Shown: positions 24,691 through 33,297, counted from the stretch's first letter. The stretch: 64,000 nucleotides of DNA from Pseudomonadota bacterium (GCA_023419375.1 JAEZYD010000023.1:1-64000); one strand, 5' to 3'. The notes: generated by a model not told the origin, from the letters alone. Made by a program: numbers and translations.

Positions 24691-24727
24691 AAAAAAAGGA
24701 GCGCCCTTGCAGCAAGAGCGCCCCTTT
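24691..24727 (-). terminator. Terminator of smpB
   Basis: AAAGGAGCGCCCTTGC (24695-24710) and GCAAGAGCGCCCCTTT (24712-24727) form a stem with two mismatches. On the minus strand it is followed by seven U residues. It lies just past the smpB stop at 24741 and separates it from comEC. Confidence 0.8.
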
Positions 24728-24740
24728 GAACAGCAGGAGG

Positions 24741-25196
24741 CTAGGACAGCTCCCGGGCCATATCCCGTTCCTCCGCCCTGCGTTTGAGTGTTTCGCGGTG
24801 ATCGTGCAGTTTTTTACCCTTGCCGAGGGCAATTTCTACCTTGATCTTGCCCCGCTTGAAGTAGAGGCGCACGGGCACAACCGTCAGGCCCTGCTGGGCC
24901 ACCAGCCCCGCGAATTTGGAAATTTCCCGCTCGTGCAGCAGCAGTTTGCGCGCGCGGTCCGGCTCCTGCGACACATAGCCCGCGTTGGCGTAGGGCGCGA
25001 TGTGCAGCGAAACAAGCCAGGCTTCTCCCTGGCGAAAGTCTACGTAGCTGTCGATAAAGTTGACCTTGCCCGCGCGGATGCTTTTGACTTCCGGGCCGGT
25101 CAGTACAATGCCCGCCTCGGTGAACTCGGAAAGTTCATAGAGGTGGCGGGCCTTTTTGTTCAGGGCCACAGTGGATGGGGGTGTTTTCTGGCTCAT
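24741..25196 (-). CDS. smpB: SsrA (tmRNA)-binding protein
   Basis: A 151-residue SmpB. Visible family blocks: NKKARHLYEL, EAGIVLTGPEVKSIRAGKVNFIDSYVDF, ANAGYVSQEPDRARKLLLHEREI, LTVVPVRLYFKRGKIKVEIALGKGKKLHDHRETLKRR, with the basic tail that reaches the decoding centre. With tmRNA it rescues stalled ribosomes. Its ATG overlaps the stop of ptsI (ATGA), so the two are coupled, an odd pairing functionally. The tmRNA gene itself is not in the window. Confidence 0.97.
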   Translation of the reverse strand: MSQKTPPSTVALNKKARHLYELSEFTEAGIVLTGPEVKSIRAGKVNFIDSYVDFRQGEAWLVSLHIAPYANAGYVSQEPDRARKLLLHEREISKFAGLVAQQGLTVVPVRLYFKRGKIKVEIALGKGKKLHDHRETLKRRAEERDMARELS

Positions 25197-26965
25197 GGGT
25201 GACTGTATGTGAAAAGGCTTGTGGTGTGAAAGGCCAGTTCCTGTCCCAGTGACTGTTGCAACGCTTCGCGCACCATGCGCTTGGAAGCGGCCACATCGGT
25301 GCTGAGCAGCACGCTGTTGGCCAGATCCATGCAGGTCTGGGCGTTGAACTGGCGTATAAGGTGCTTCATGCCCGGTACAAATCGGGGGGCGGCGGACACA
25401 GTGTCCACGCCCATGCCCAGCAGCAGGGCCAGGCCAAAGGGGTCAGAAGCAAGCTCGCCGCAGACGGAAACACCTATGCCCTCGCGGTGGGCGGCGTCAA
25501 TGATGTGCTTGAGCGAGCGCACGATGGCCGGATGCAGCGGCTCGTTGAGGTAGGCCACATGGCGGTTGTTGCGGTCAATGCCCATTATGTAGTGGATAAG
25601 GTCATTGGTGCCGATGCTGAAAAAGTCGCACTCCCGCGCCAGGGCGTCGCAAATAAGGGCCGCAGCCGGGGTTTCAACCATGACGCCAAGGGGCAGCAGG
25701 GGAGCATGGGGCAGATTTTGCGCCGCGAGTTCCTGATGCAGCTCCTGCATGATGCGGCGCACCTGCTGCACTTCATCCAGGCAGGAAATCATGGGCAGCA
25801 TGATGGCTACGTTGCCCATGGCCCCGGCGCGCATGAGCGCCCGCAACTGGGTGCGAAAAATACCCTGATGACGCAGGCAAAAGCGTATGCCGCGCAAACC
25901 CAGCGCCGGATTCGGCTCCTTGAGCACCGCCTGGGCATGGAGCATCTTGTCCGCGCCCACGTCAAGCGTGCGAAAAACCACCCGATCCGGCGCGGCCCGC
26001 TGGGCCACTGCCGCGTATTCTGCCAGCAGATCTTCTTCTGACGGCAGGCGGTCGGTAAAATAGGCAAATTCGGTGCGGTACAGGCCCACGCCGTCGGCTC
26101 CGCACTGGGCAAGGGCCGACAGTTCATTGGTGCCTTCAAGGTTGGCCTGCACTTCCACGCGCACGCCGTCGCACATTTCGGCGGGCCAGCGGGCAGATTT
26201 GAGCGTGAGGTCTTCCCATGCCGTATATTCCTCGCGCCTGGCCCCAAAGCGGGCCTCGTCAGCTTCATCGGGGCTCAGCAGCACGCTGCCGCCGAGGCCG
26301 TCCACCACCACGGTTTCGTTTTCGCGGGCAATGTCCATAAGCCCGGTAACGCCCGCAAGGCAGGGAATGTGCAGCCCGCGCGACAAAATGGCCGTGTGCG
26401 AGGTGGGGCCGCCTTCTGCTGTCAGAATGCCCAGCACCCGGTCAAGGTTGAGCTCCATGACATCGGCGGGGGAGAGGTCTTCGGCCACAAGCACGCCGGG
26501 GGTTTCATCCTCGCCCTTGTGGGCCGGGTCCGCCGCCAGATGCTCGCGCAGGCGCAGGCCCACGGCGCGGATATCCTGGGCGCGGTCACGCAGGTAGGCG
26601 TCGTCCATGCTCCTGAACAGCGCGCACAGTTCATCCACCGTGAGTTTGAGCGCCCACGAGGCGCACACAAGGTTGCTTTCTATGCGGGCCAGCGCGGCTT
26701 TGAGCAGCTTGGGGTCGCGGGCCATTTCCATCTGGGCGGCAATGACGTCGCGGTATTCCGAAAGGTCTTCGGGCACATTTTCCATGGTAGCGGCCAGGGA
26801 GGCGCGCACGCTTTCAGCGGCGGCGCGCAGGGTTTCCTGCTCCGCAGCCACGTCGGCGGCAGTGATACGGCGCTCGTCATCCTGCCGTGCCTTGTGCATG
26901 AAGCGCACCCTGCCTATGGCTATGCCAGGCGAAACAGGTGTGCCGAAAAGTACCGCGCGGGCCAT
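25193..26965 (-). CDS. ptsI: PTS enzyme I (phosphoenolpyruvate-protein phosphotransferase)
   Basis: A 590-residue enzyme I. The phospho-accepting His190 lies in GGPTSHTAILSRGL. The PEP-binding barrel has GVGLYRTEFAYF, GLRGIRFCL, GVMVETPAA, FFSIGTNDLIHYIMGIDRNN and the catalytic cysteine in GVSVCGELASDP. It transfers phosphate from PEP to HPr, encoded immediately upstream with 1 base between. The C-terminus is coupled to smpB. In this lineage the PTS often lacks complete sugar permeases and may serve regulation. Only EIID is found nearby. Confidence 0.95.
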   Translation of the reverse strand: MARAVLFGTPVSPGIAIGRVRFMHKARQDDERRITAADVAAEQETLRAAAESVRASLAATMENVPEDLSEYRDVIAAQMEMARDPKLLKAALARIESNLVCASWALKLTVDELCALFRSMDDAYLRDRAQDIRAVGLRLREHLAADPAHKGEDETPGVLVAEDLSPADVMELNLDRVLGILTAEGGPTSHTAILSRGLHIPCLAGVTGLMDIARENETVVVDGLGGSVLLSPDEADEARFGARREEYTAWEDLTLKSARWPAEMCDGVRVEVQANLEGTNELSALAQCGADGVGLYRTEFAYFTDRLPSEEDLLAEYAAVAQRAAPDRVVFRTLDVGADKMLHAQAVLKEPNPALGLRGIRFCLRHQGIFRTQLRALMRAGAMGNVAIMLPMISCLDEVQQVRRIMQELHQELAAQNLPHAPLLPLGVMVETPAAALICDALARECDFFSIGTNDLIHYIMGIDRNNRHVAYLNEPLHPAIVRSLKHIIDAAHREGIGVSVCGELASDPFGLALLLGMGVDTVSAAPRFVPGMKHLIRQFNAQTCMDLANSVLLSTDVAASKRMVREALQQSLGQELAFHTTSLFTYSHP

Positions 26966-26966
26966 G

Positions 26967-27260
26967 TCAGTCCTGTAAATTTGTTAAAAATTGGGCCAGG
27001 CCGCAAAGGGCCTCGCGGGCATCGTCACCCTGTGCCACCAGGGTCAGTTCCGCATTGGCGGGGGGCGCAAGAGAAAGTATGTCGAGCATGCTTTTGGCAT
27101 CTACCTCGCCCGTGTCGCTGACAAGCTGTATGTCAGAGGCATAGCGCTGCGCCTCCTGCGCCAGCCGGGCCGCCGGTCGGGCGTGCAGGCCGTTGCGCAG
27201 GCCAATGCATACCCGTAGCGCCAGCCCTCGCGGCGTTTGTTCAATGGCTTCTTCCATCAT
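26967..27260 (-). CDS. Phosphocarrier HPr
   Basis: A 97-residue HPr with an N-terminal extension of about ten residues. The active His26 lies in NGLHARPAA, the counterpart of His15. The regulatory serine Ser57 lies in DAKSMLDILSL, which matches the site used by HPr kinase in other bacteria. It accepts phosphate from enzyme I (next gene) and passes it to EIIA proteins not present in this window. It sits between the EIID gene and ptsI on the same strand, with a single base before ptsI. Confidence 0.93.
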   Translation of the reverse strand: MMEEAIEQTPRGLALRVCIGLRNGLHARPAARLAQEAQRYASDIQLVSDTGEVDAKSMLDILSLAPPANAELTLVAQGDDAREALCGLAQFLTNLQD

Positions 27261-27329
27261 CCTACCTTATGAGCGTTTTATCGGCCAAAGGGGGACAAAG
27301 CGTGTCCACTACCGAAAAACACGTATATT

Positions 27330-28079
27330 CTACATGCCTATGAAGCCCAAGTCCACGAGAATAAGGGCTCCTGTTGTCACAATCCAAAGCAGCAGCCTTG
27401 GCAGGCGCATTCGCCCCACGAGCCATGCGGCGGCAAGCACCGCCGCTGCACCCATGGCGTAGGCAGTCCAGGGAAAGGGTTTCATGGTGCTGATGGGCAG
27501 ATGCCAGATGACCAGGGCGGCCAGCGCCGCATTGACCATCTTGAGCCTGTCCACCCAGTTGATGAGGTTGAGCTTGCGCAGGCGGGCGAGCGTGGTCAGC
27601 CCGTAGCGCAGGCCGGAAACAAAACAGATGGACCTGAACAGCAACAGGGAACCGAACAGGATCACCGCTAGCAGCATGGCAATGTTGGTAAAACCGGCCA
27701 GCAGCAGACTGATGCTGAGCAGGGACCACAAGGGCAGCAATGTGCCGCTGAAAAATGAGTCGCCCAGGGCGGAAAGGGTTGTGGCCAGTGTTTCGCGCAC
27801 GGAATTCAGCGCGCCTTCCGGCAGCCTCCCCTTGGCGATGGCCTGCTCGAGCGAAAGCAGGATGCCCACAAAAAGGGGAATCATGAAGGGGTGGGTGTTG
27901 CTGTGCCCGGCATAACGGCTCATGGCGCGGGCAAAGGCCTGCGGCTCGGGATACAGCTCGCGCAGGGCAGGCTCCAGCACGTAGGCCAGGCCTATCTGCT
28001 GCATCCCCCTGGCGGTCATGGCTGCATTGATGCAGCTTGTGCGGGCCAGGCAGGCAAGTACAACGCGTGTGGGATACAT
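27330..28079 (-). CDS. PTS mannose-family EIID component
   Basis: A 249-residue membrane protein of the Man-family EIID type: RTSCINAAMTARGMQQIGLAYVLEPALRELYP, then SRYAGHSNTHPFMIPLFVGILLSLE, DSFFSGTLLPLWSLLSISLLLAG, and several C-terminal helices. EIID works with EIIC as the permease for mannose-type sugars. No EIIA, EIIB or EIIC gene is beside it, although HPr and enzyme I follow directly. Either the partners lie elsewhere or this is a relic or regulatory PTS. The start at MYPTRV (28079) fits the family, though its ribosome site is weak. A longer in-frame start at 28199 exists. Confidence 0.85.
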   Translation of the reverse strand: MYPTRVVLACLARTSCINAAMTARGMQQIGLAYVLEPALRELYPEPQAFARAMSRYAGHSNTHPFMIPLFVGILLSLEQAIAKGRLPEGALNSVRETLATTLSALGDSFFSGTLLPLWSLLSISLLLAGFTNIAMLLAVILFGSLLLFRSICFVSGLRYGLTTLARLRKLNLINWVDRLKMVNAALAALVIWHLPISTMKPFPWTAYAMGAAAVLAAAWLVGRMRLPRLLLWIVTTGALILVDLGFIGM

Positions 28080-28260
28080 GGAAACCCCGTGGCATGCCGG
28101 TTTGGCAGTTGCGGCGAGGACGCGTTCAAAAGGAAAGCGCCGCCTTATGATCACTCGGCCACGATCTGCTGCCGCAAGCTGACTGCGCAGCGTGCGCAAC
28201 TGCTGGCCTGGTGCAAAGCCCGCCTTGCAGGGAGCAAAAGAGCCACAGAGCGAACTGCCC

Positions 28261-29112
28261 CTAAGCTTCCGGCTCTGCCTGCTCCGTGCCTGTCAGCAGG
28301 GCATATATTTCCTTGCCCGACCAGCCGCGCACGGCGTCCTGCACCCTGCGGGCAACCTGACGGGGTTTGCCGCCCTGGGCAAGTTCCTCCTGGGCCAGTT
28401 GCAGCACATCTTCCCTTGGGGTGCGTTCCGCCTGTTCCGGCGGGCCGACAACCACGGTGATTTCGCCCAGCAGCTCCTCGGGCAGCAGGTCGTTGTCTTC
28501 CAGACGACCTACTATAAATTCCTCGTGTTCCTTGGTCAATTCCCGGCATACGGCCACCTCGCGGGGGCCAAGAATGCGGGCGGCCTGAGCGAGGCTCTCC
28601 TTGAGACGATCCTTGCGCTCAAAAAAAATGAGCGCGCCCGGCACATGGGCAAAGGCGGCAAAAAGGGCGTCGCGCCCTGCGGCATCGCGCGGCAGAAAAC
28701 CCAGAAAACTGTGCGGCAGCGGGGGAATGCCAGCGGCGGAAAGGGCCGTCACAGGAGCCGAAGGCCCCGGCAGCGGGGATACGGCAAGGCCTTCCTTGCG
28801 GCAGGCCCGCACCAGACGGTAGCCGGGATCGGCCAGAAGCGGCGTTCCGGCATCGGAGACAAGGGCAACGGTCTGCCCTTCACGCAGCATGCGCAATACG
28901 CCCTCTTGCCGCTCGGCTTCATTGTGGTCGTAAAAGCTCAGCAGGCGGCGGGCTTCAATGCCGCAGTCGCGCAACAGGCGGGCAGTGCGGCGGGTATCCT
29001 CCGCAAGCACAAGATCGGCGCTTGCCAGCACCTCGCGCGCTCGGGGCGAAAGATCACCAGGGTTGCCAAGCGGCGTTGCCACTATCCACAGACGGTTCGC
29101 ATTCAAAGGCAT
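28261..29112 (-). CDS. rsmI: 16S rRNA C1402 2'-O-methyltransferase
   Basis: A 283-residue tetrapyrrole-methylase-fold enzyme. RsmI hallmarks: LWIVATPLGNPGDLSPRAREVLASADLVLAEDTRRTARLL, SDAGTPLLADPGYRLVR (SAM site), PLPGPSAPVTALSAAGIP, and REVAVCRELTKEHEEFIVG. It methylates the ribose of C1402 in 16S rRNA, tuning decoding at the P site. The start at MPLNANR (29112) lies inside the end of yraN, a 59-base overlap. It follows rnhB and yraN in a common ribosome-linked operon. Confidence 0.95.
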   Translation of the reverse strand: MPLNANRLWIVATPLGNPGDLSPRAREVLASADLVLAEDTRRTARLLRDCGIEARRLLSFYDHNEAERQEGVLRMLREGQTVALVSDAGTPLLADPGYRLVRACRKEGLAVSPLPGPSAPVTALSAAGIPPLPHSFLGFLPRDAAGRDALFAAFAHVPGALIFFERKDRLKESLAQAARILGPREVAVCRELTKEHEEFIVGRLEDNDLLPEELLGEITVVVGPPEQAERTPREDVLQLAQEELAQGGKPRQVARRVQDAVRGWSGKEIYALLTGTEQAEPEA

Positions 29113-29506
29113 GGCGGCAGTGCTCCAGATGCAGGGTATCGCCCTCGCGCACAACGCAGACCACATCAAACCGGCAGGGGCTGCTCCATGCATCGCGGGC
29201 CGCAAGCCACGCCCTGGCCGCCCGGCACAGGGTACGCTGCTTGGCAGGGGTCAGCGCGGCGGCGGGGCCGCCGTAAGTTGAACCGCTGCGGGTTTTTACT
29301 TCGACAAAAACAACGGTGTCGCCATCGCGGCAGACAATATCCAGTTCAAGCCTGCCGCTGCGCCAGTTGCAGTCCAGCAGTTCCATGCCGCTGCGTTGCA
29401 GCAGCTTGCGGGCGGCTTCCTCGCCTTTGCGGCCAAGGTTCAGGTGGGCCGGGGCGGCTGGTTCATCCTTGCCGCCAAAAAGTGTTTGCAGCCAGCGCGG
29501 CTTCAC
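29054..29506 (-). CDS. YraN-family (UPF0102) nuclease-like protein
   Basis: A 150-residue UPF0102/YraN protein with the endonuclease-like core: GRKGEEAARKLLQRSGMELLDCNWRSGRLELDIVCRDGDTVVFVEVKTRSGSTYG. The E...D...E-x-K arrangement is that of Holliday-junction-resolvase-like nucleases. Function is not established. The gene is often found between rnhB and rsmI, as here. Its ATG overlaps the rnhB stop by four bases and its end overlaps rsmI. Confidence 0.92.
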   Translation of the reverse strand: MKPRWLQTLFGGKDEPAAPAHLNLGRKGEEAARKLLQRSGMELLDCNWRSGRLELDIVCRDGDTVVFVEVKTRSGSTYGGPAAALTPAKQRTLCRAARAWLAARDAWSSPCRFDVVCVVREGDTLHLEHCRHAFECEPSVDSGNAAWQPW

Positions 29507-30276
29507 AACAGGCTGCCCTGCTGCGGGCTTGGCTTTTCGGGCAAAACGCCGCGAAAAGTCAGGCGGTGCTGCGGGCAGGGCCCAAGGCGGCGCAGAGCTT
29601 CGTAATGATCCTCTGTGCCATAGCCCTTGTGCGCTTCAAAGCCGTATCCGGGCCAGCGCTTTTCCAGCCGGGTCATGAGTTTGTCCCTGTACGTTTTGGC
29701 AAGGATGGACGCGGCGGAGATGGCAGGTTCGCTGGCATCGCCGCCAATAATGCTGCGCTGCGAGGGCAGGGGGGCTGCATGCCCCTTGCGCCAGTGGAAG
29801 GAAAAGACCTCGCCGGGCACGGTCTTGTTGCCGTCAATGAGCAGATGCGCTGGCGCGCACCGCAGGCAGCGCACGGCCCTGCTCATGGCTTCAAAGGTGG
29901 CCTGTAAAATATTGATGGCGTCAATGCGGGCGGGCCACACCACGCCCAGGCCCCAGGCCACAGCGCACTGGCGTATGCGCGGGGCGAGCATTTCGCGGGT
30001 TTTGGCGCTGCACGCCTTGGAATCGTTGAGGCCCGGCAGGTCGTAGCATTCCGGCAATATGACCGCAGCGGCTACTACCGGCCCGGCCAGACAGCCTCGA
30101 CCGGCTTCGTCTATGCCTGCGGTATAAATTTGCTGAACGGTCTGGCTGCTTGTCTGCAAAAGGGGAAAATCATCCTGGGGCAGCGGGGCGCTCGGGGGGC
30201 TCACCAGCTGGACAAGGCTCGCCTGCGCCTGCTGGTTCTGCGGCCTTGCCGGGCGGTTCGATGCTTTTCTGCCCAT
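29503..30276 (-). CDS. rnhB: Ribonuclease HII
   Basis: A 257-residue RNase HII with about 50 extra N-terminal residues rich in Pro, Gln and Ala. Catalytic motifs: YTAGIDEAGRGCLAGPV (DE pair), LNDSKACSAKTRE, LLIDGNKTVPG, and EPAISAASILAKTYRDKLM. It removes ribonucleotides from DNA and RNA-DNA hybrids. The start at MGRKAS (30276) is set by GGAGAAATC upstream. It lies downstream of rplS in the trmD-rplS-rnhB order common in proteobacteria. Confidence 0.95.
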   Translation of the reverse strand: MGRKASNRPARPQNQQAQASLVQLVSPPSAPLPQDDFPLLQTSSQTVQQIYTAGIDEAGRGCLAGPVVAAAVILPECYDLPGLNDSKACSAKTREMLAPRIRQCAVAWGLGVVWPARIDAINILQATFEAMSRAVRCLRCAPAHLLIDGNKTVPGEVFSFHWRKGHAAPLPSQRSIIGGDASEPAISAASILAKTYRDKLMTRLEKRWPGYGFEAHKGYGTEDHYEALRRLGPCPQHRLTFRGVLPEKPSPQQGSLL

Positions 30277-30562
30277 GATTTCTCCGCTGCGCAGCAAGGG
30301 CCGCGTCCCTATGGTCGATGCGCGATGGTCGGCACGTCGGGTTAGAGCTGTTTACGCATGAAATAAGGTAACTGCTCCGCAAGGATTTTTTCGAAAACCC
30401 TTGCCGCGAGATGCGAGCGGCAGGTTTTGCCTGCCGCAAACGAGCATTTCAGGTGCACATGTTCTAAAGACGCGCGAACAGCGCGCCAGGGATTTTGCAG
30501 TTGCCTGCATGCCCTGGCGCGCCGTAAAAACGCTCGCTGCGAATCTGATGCCTAAAAAAGGA
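30277..30562. other. Spacer with hairpins between rplS and rnhB
   Basis: No gene is seen. Two perfect inverted repeats occur: GCGCGCCAGGG (30481-30491) with CCCTGGCGCGC (30512-30522), and GCGGCAG (30417-30423) with CTGCCGC (30431-30437). Neither has a T-run on the minus strand, so they may be attenuator or mRNA-processing structures between rplS and rnhB. Confidence 0.5.
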
Positions 30563-30910
30563 TCAGAAGCGGCCACGCGGCTTGATGCGCGCGGCTTTGC
30601 CCTTGAGGGCACGCAGGTAGTACAGGCGGCTGCGGCGCACGCGGCCCTGCGTGATCAGCTCAACGCGGTCGATGAAGGGCGAGTTGAGCGGGAAAATACG
30701 TTCCACGCCCACGCCGTCGGAAACCTTGCGCACCGTAAAGGTGGCGCTGGTGGTGCCGCGCTTGATGCGGATAACGTTACCCTGGAAGACCTGGATACGT
30801 TCTTTTTCGCCTTCCACAATGCGCAGGTGCACTTTCACCGTGTCGCCGGAGCGAAACGCGGGAAGATCCATGCGCTGGTTTTCCAGTTCAATTTTCCTGA
30901 TGATGTCCAT
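30563..30910 (-). CDS. rplS: 50S ribosomal protein L19
   Basis: A 115-residue L19, of normal length. MDIIRKIELENQRMDLPAFRSGDTVKVHLRIVEGEKERIQVFQGNVI and the C-terminal RRSRLYYLRALKGKAARIKPR are diagnostic. It lies at the 30S-50S interface. It follows trmD with 78 bases between, in the usual trmD-rplS order. Confidence 0.98.
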   Translation of the reverse strand: MDIIRKIELENQRMDLPAFRSGDTVKVHLRIVEGEKERIQVFQGNVIRIKRGTTSATFTVRKVSDGVGVERIFPLNSPFIDRVELITQGRVRRSRLYYLRALKGKAARIKPRGRF

Positions 30911-30988
30911 CGTGAACTCCTTGCAAATCCGGGCGGATTGTTGCGTCGTTGCAAAGCGGCGCCGATGCGCTCAGGCCGCCGTGTTGCG

Positions 30989-32296
30989 TCAGTAGTAGTC
31001 GCCTAATATCCTGTCGGCCAGAATGGCGGCCGCGCTGCGCACCGAAAGATGGTTGTAGCCCAAAAAACGCACCGGCCTCAGAGTGCCTTCGCACTGTTCG
31101 AGGACCTCCGGCGCAAGCCCTTGCGCCGTGCCCAGGCAGAGCATAACCGGCCCCTGGTCGCACCAGCGCCGCACGTCACGCGGAGTCATGGGCATGCGTC
31201 CCGGTTGGGATGCCTTGCCCTTGGCAGGCCAGACGGCAGAACTAGCCACCAGTCTGGGTCGCGTTCCATGCTGCGCGGTCATATGCGCCACCGCTTCTTC
31301 AAGCGAAGTCGCGGGTTGCACCAGGCCGAGGGCCTGGGCGCGGTCGGCGTTTCCTGTACCGCCCGGCCCCCGCGTCCAGTGACGCAAAATTTCTTCCAGC
31401 ACCCGCAACTGGTCGCGAAGAGGGGTCACCGGATAAAAGGAACCCATCGCATAGCTGCGGGAAATTCGGGCTATATCGTGTATGTCCAGATTTGTCAAAG
31501 AGGAAGCGCCGATTTTTTTTGGCCCAAGGGAAACCGGGTAGTGAACAAGGCAGAACGAAAGGTTGCGTCCGGGCCTGTCACGTGGGGTTTCAGCCAGCGT
31601 TTGCACGTCTTCGCGGTAGAGCGGCGCTTCATTCAACATTTCCGGGCGCATGCGCAAGGTGGCGCGCACAGATTCCTGCCTGCGCCACTGGGCAATGCGG
31701 GCATGGTCGCCGCTTTGCAGCACCTCGGGAACCGGCAGACCTTCCAGGGATTCCGGCCGCGTGTAGTGCGGATATTCCAGCAATCCGTGAGAAAAACTTT
31801 CGTCGTCGCCGGATTCTTCCTTGCCCATAAAGCCGGGCATCAGGCGGGCCACGGCCTCCAGTACGGAAAGAGCCGCGCTTTCGCCGCCGTTGAGCACTAT
31901 ATCGCCCACGCTTACGGGTTCAAGCGGAAAAAGTTGCAACAGTCGCGCGTCAATGCCCTCGTACCGGCCGCAAACAATGGTCAGGTCTTCCTCGCGCGCA
32001 AGATCGCGCACCATGTCCTGCGTCAGCGGGCGGCCGCCGGGGGCCATGAACAGCATGCGACCGGGCCGCTCAATGGAGCGCAGGGCGCGGGCCAGAGGCT
32101 CGCCCTGCATGACCATGCCGGGGCCGCCGCCGTAGGGGCGGTCGTCCACGTGGCGGTGTTTGTCGGTGCTGAACTGCCGGGGATCATGAAGGCTGCATTC
32201 CACAATGCCAGCCTCCCGCGCACGGCCCATGAGGGAGGTGGACAGGGGCGACTCGAAAAATTCGGGAAAAAGCGTGACAAGGTGAAAACGCGGCAT
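30989..32296 (-). CDS. trmD: TrmD tRNA (guanine-37-N1)-methyltransferase fused to a second SPOUT methyltransferase domain
   Basis: A 435-residue protein, about 190 residues longer than a standard TrmD. Residues 1-240 are TrmD: FHLVTLFPEFFESPL, DDRPYGGGPGMVMQ, CGRYEGIDARL, SVGDIVLNGGESAALS (the SAM knot), SGDHARIAQWRR. Residues about 250-435 match the TM1570/COG4752-type SPOUT family: NLSFCLVHYPVSLGPKKIGASSLTNLDIHDIARISRSYAM and a terminal knot-like LCLGTAQGLAPEVL...LGYNHLSVRSAAAILADRILG. TrmD places m1G37 in tRNA. The target of the second domain is unknown. rimM and rpsP, usual upstream partners, are replaced here by a PPTase gene. Confidence 0.93.
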   Translation of the reverse strand: MPRFHLVTLFPEFFESPLSTSLMGRAREAGIVECSLHDPRQFSTDKHRHVDDRPYGGGPGMVMQGEPLARALRSIERPGRMLFMAPGGRPLTQDMVRDLAREEDLTIVCGRYEGIDARLLQLFPLEPVSVGDIVLNGGESAALSVLEAVARLMPGFMGKEESGDDESFSHGLLEYPHYTRPESLEGLPVPEVLQSGDHARIAQWRRQESVRATLRMRPEMLNEAPLYREDVQTLAETPRDRPGRNLSFCLVHYPVSLGPKKIGASSLTNLDIHDIARISRSYAMGSFYPVTPLRDQLRVLEEILRHWTRGPGGTGNADRAQALGLVQPATSLEEAVAHMTAQHGTRPRLVASSAVWPAKGKASQPGRMPMTPRDVRRWCDQGPVMLCLGTAQGLAPEVLEQCEGTLRPVRFLGYNHLSVRSAAAILADRILGDYY

Positions 32297-32351
32297 GGGC
32301 GGAGAGTGCCGTAAAAACGTTCGCCTTGCAAGAAAATGTCTGCCGGGGCAG

Positions 32352-33188
32352 TTAGCGGCGCTGGCGTAGGGCAGAAAGGGCGCGCAGCAGAGTCGTCGGG
32401 TTCTGGTGGAGCACCCGTGGTCGAAAAAATTCTGGCAGAAAGTCTGTTTGGGCGCTCACCTGTTGCGCAACGCTCAGCCAGTGGCCGGGGCAGGGCAGGC
32501 TGCGCCAGCAAAATATGCCCATTGGCCCGCGCCAAAATCCGGCCCGTTGGCCGAACCTTCCCGTGGGAACCCTGGCGGGATCCATGCCCAGCCCCAGACC
32601 GGATGCCTTGAGCAGTGCCTCCTTGATTGTCCAGCGGCGCAGGGCCTCGCGGTTGATGCTCTGCGGCGAAAGGCTGGCCTCGCGCCGGGCCAGTTCTGTT
32701 GGAGCATAGGCATTGGGGGCTGGCGGCGGTGAAAGCAACGATTCAGCATCCAGCGCGTGAGGGGGGATGACATGAGGGGCAACGGCGGTATCTGCTGGCG
32801 CAGGGTAAAGGGCGCAAAAGGCCGCCTCGCCGCTGTGGCTGAAGGCCGCATGCCAACCGGGAAACAAGGGGCGGCCCTGAGTATCCATGCCCAGTTGCGG
32901 CAGCGGCCCTGCGAGGGTTGAATCTGCTGCCGTGGTCTGCTGCGCGGCATACGCTACCAGTTGGGCGCGCACAAACAGCCGGGATACAGCTGCCCGCAGC
33001 ACGTCCTGCTGCGCCTCCTTCGCCTCGGTCAGCCCCTTGGGCGAGCGGCCAAATCGGCGCACATGGGCAAGCTGCCTCTCGTCCAGCCACGGTTCCAGCG
33101 CCGCTTCAAGGGCACAGCGCCAGCCTTCCAGCTCTTTACTGGAGCCAGCGGGCAGGGGGGTGCAGAGTATTGTGAGCGGGCGTTCCAT
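32352..33188 (-). CDS. 4'-phosphopantetheinyl transferase (Sfp/AcpT-like)
   Basis: A 278-residue protein. The superfamily catalytic motif RRWTIKEALLKASGLGLGMDPARV (W-x-x-KEA-x-x-K) lies near residues 185-205. The preceding AFSHSGEAAFCAL resembles the usual (F/V)(N/S)(I/L)SHS segment. The canonical middle Gly-(I/V)-Asp motif is not obvious: ALDAESL stands in its place and the protein carries a Pro/Ala-rich insertion nearby, so activity is not certain. It would attach phosphopantetheine from CoA to carrier proteins. A candidate client is the carrier domain in the large lipid fusion at 9987-13904. The start at MERPLT (33188) has GGAA close upstream. Confidence 0.75.
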   Translation of the reverse strand: MERPLTILCTPLPAGSSKELEGWRCALEAALEPWLDERQLAHVRRFGRSPKGLTEAKEAQQDVLRAAVSRLFVRAQLVAYAAQQTTAADSTLAGPLPQLGMDTQGRPLFPGWHAAFSHSGEAAFCALYPAPADTAVAPHVIPPHALDAESLLSPPPAPNAYAPTELARREASLSPQSINREALRRWTIKEALLKASGLGLGMDPARVPTGRFGQRAGFWRGPMGIFCWRSLPCPGHWLSVAQQVSAQTDFLPEFFRPRVLHQNPTTLLRALSALRQRR

Positions 33189-33225
33189 GATGTTCCGTAT
33201 TCTGCTGCTTGAGGCAAAGACGCGC

Positions 33226-33255
33226 AAACCGGCTGTTACAGAAAACAGCCGGTTT
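33226..33255. terminator. Perfect hairpin downstream of the EF-G-like gene
   Basis: AAACCGGCTGTT (33226-33237) and AACAGCCGGTTT (33244-33255) form a 12-base perfect stem with a 6-base loop. It lies between the EF-G-like stop (33298) and the PPTase start (33188). The minus-strand flank is only partly T-rich, so termination may be incomplete. Confidence 0.55.
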
Positions 33256-33297
33256 GTCATCTATAAGAGGAGGAGGTGGTCTGCCCCACCTCGGTGG

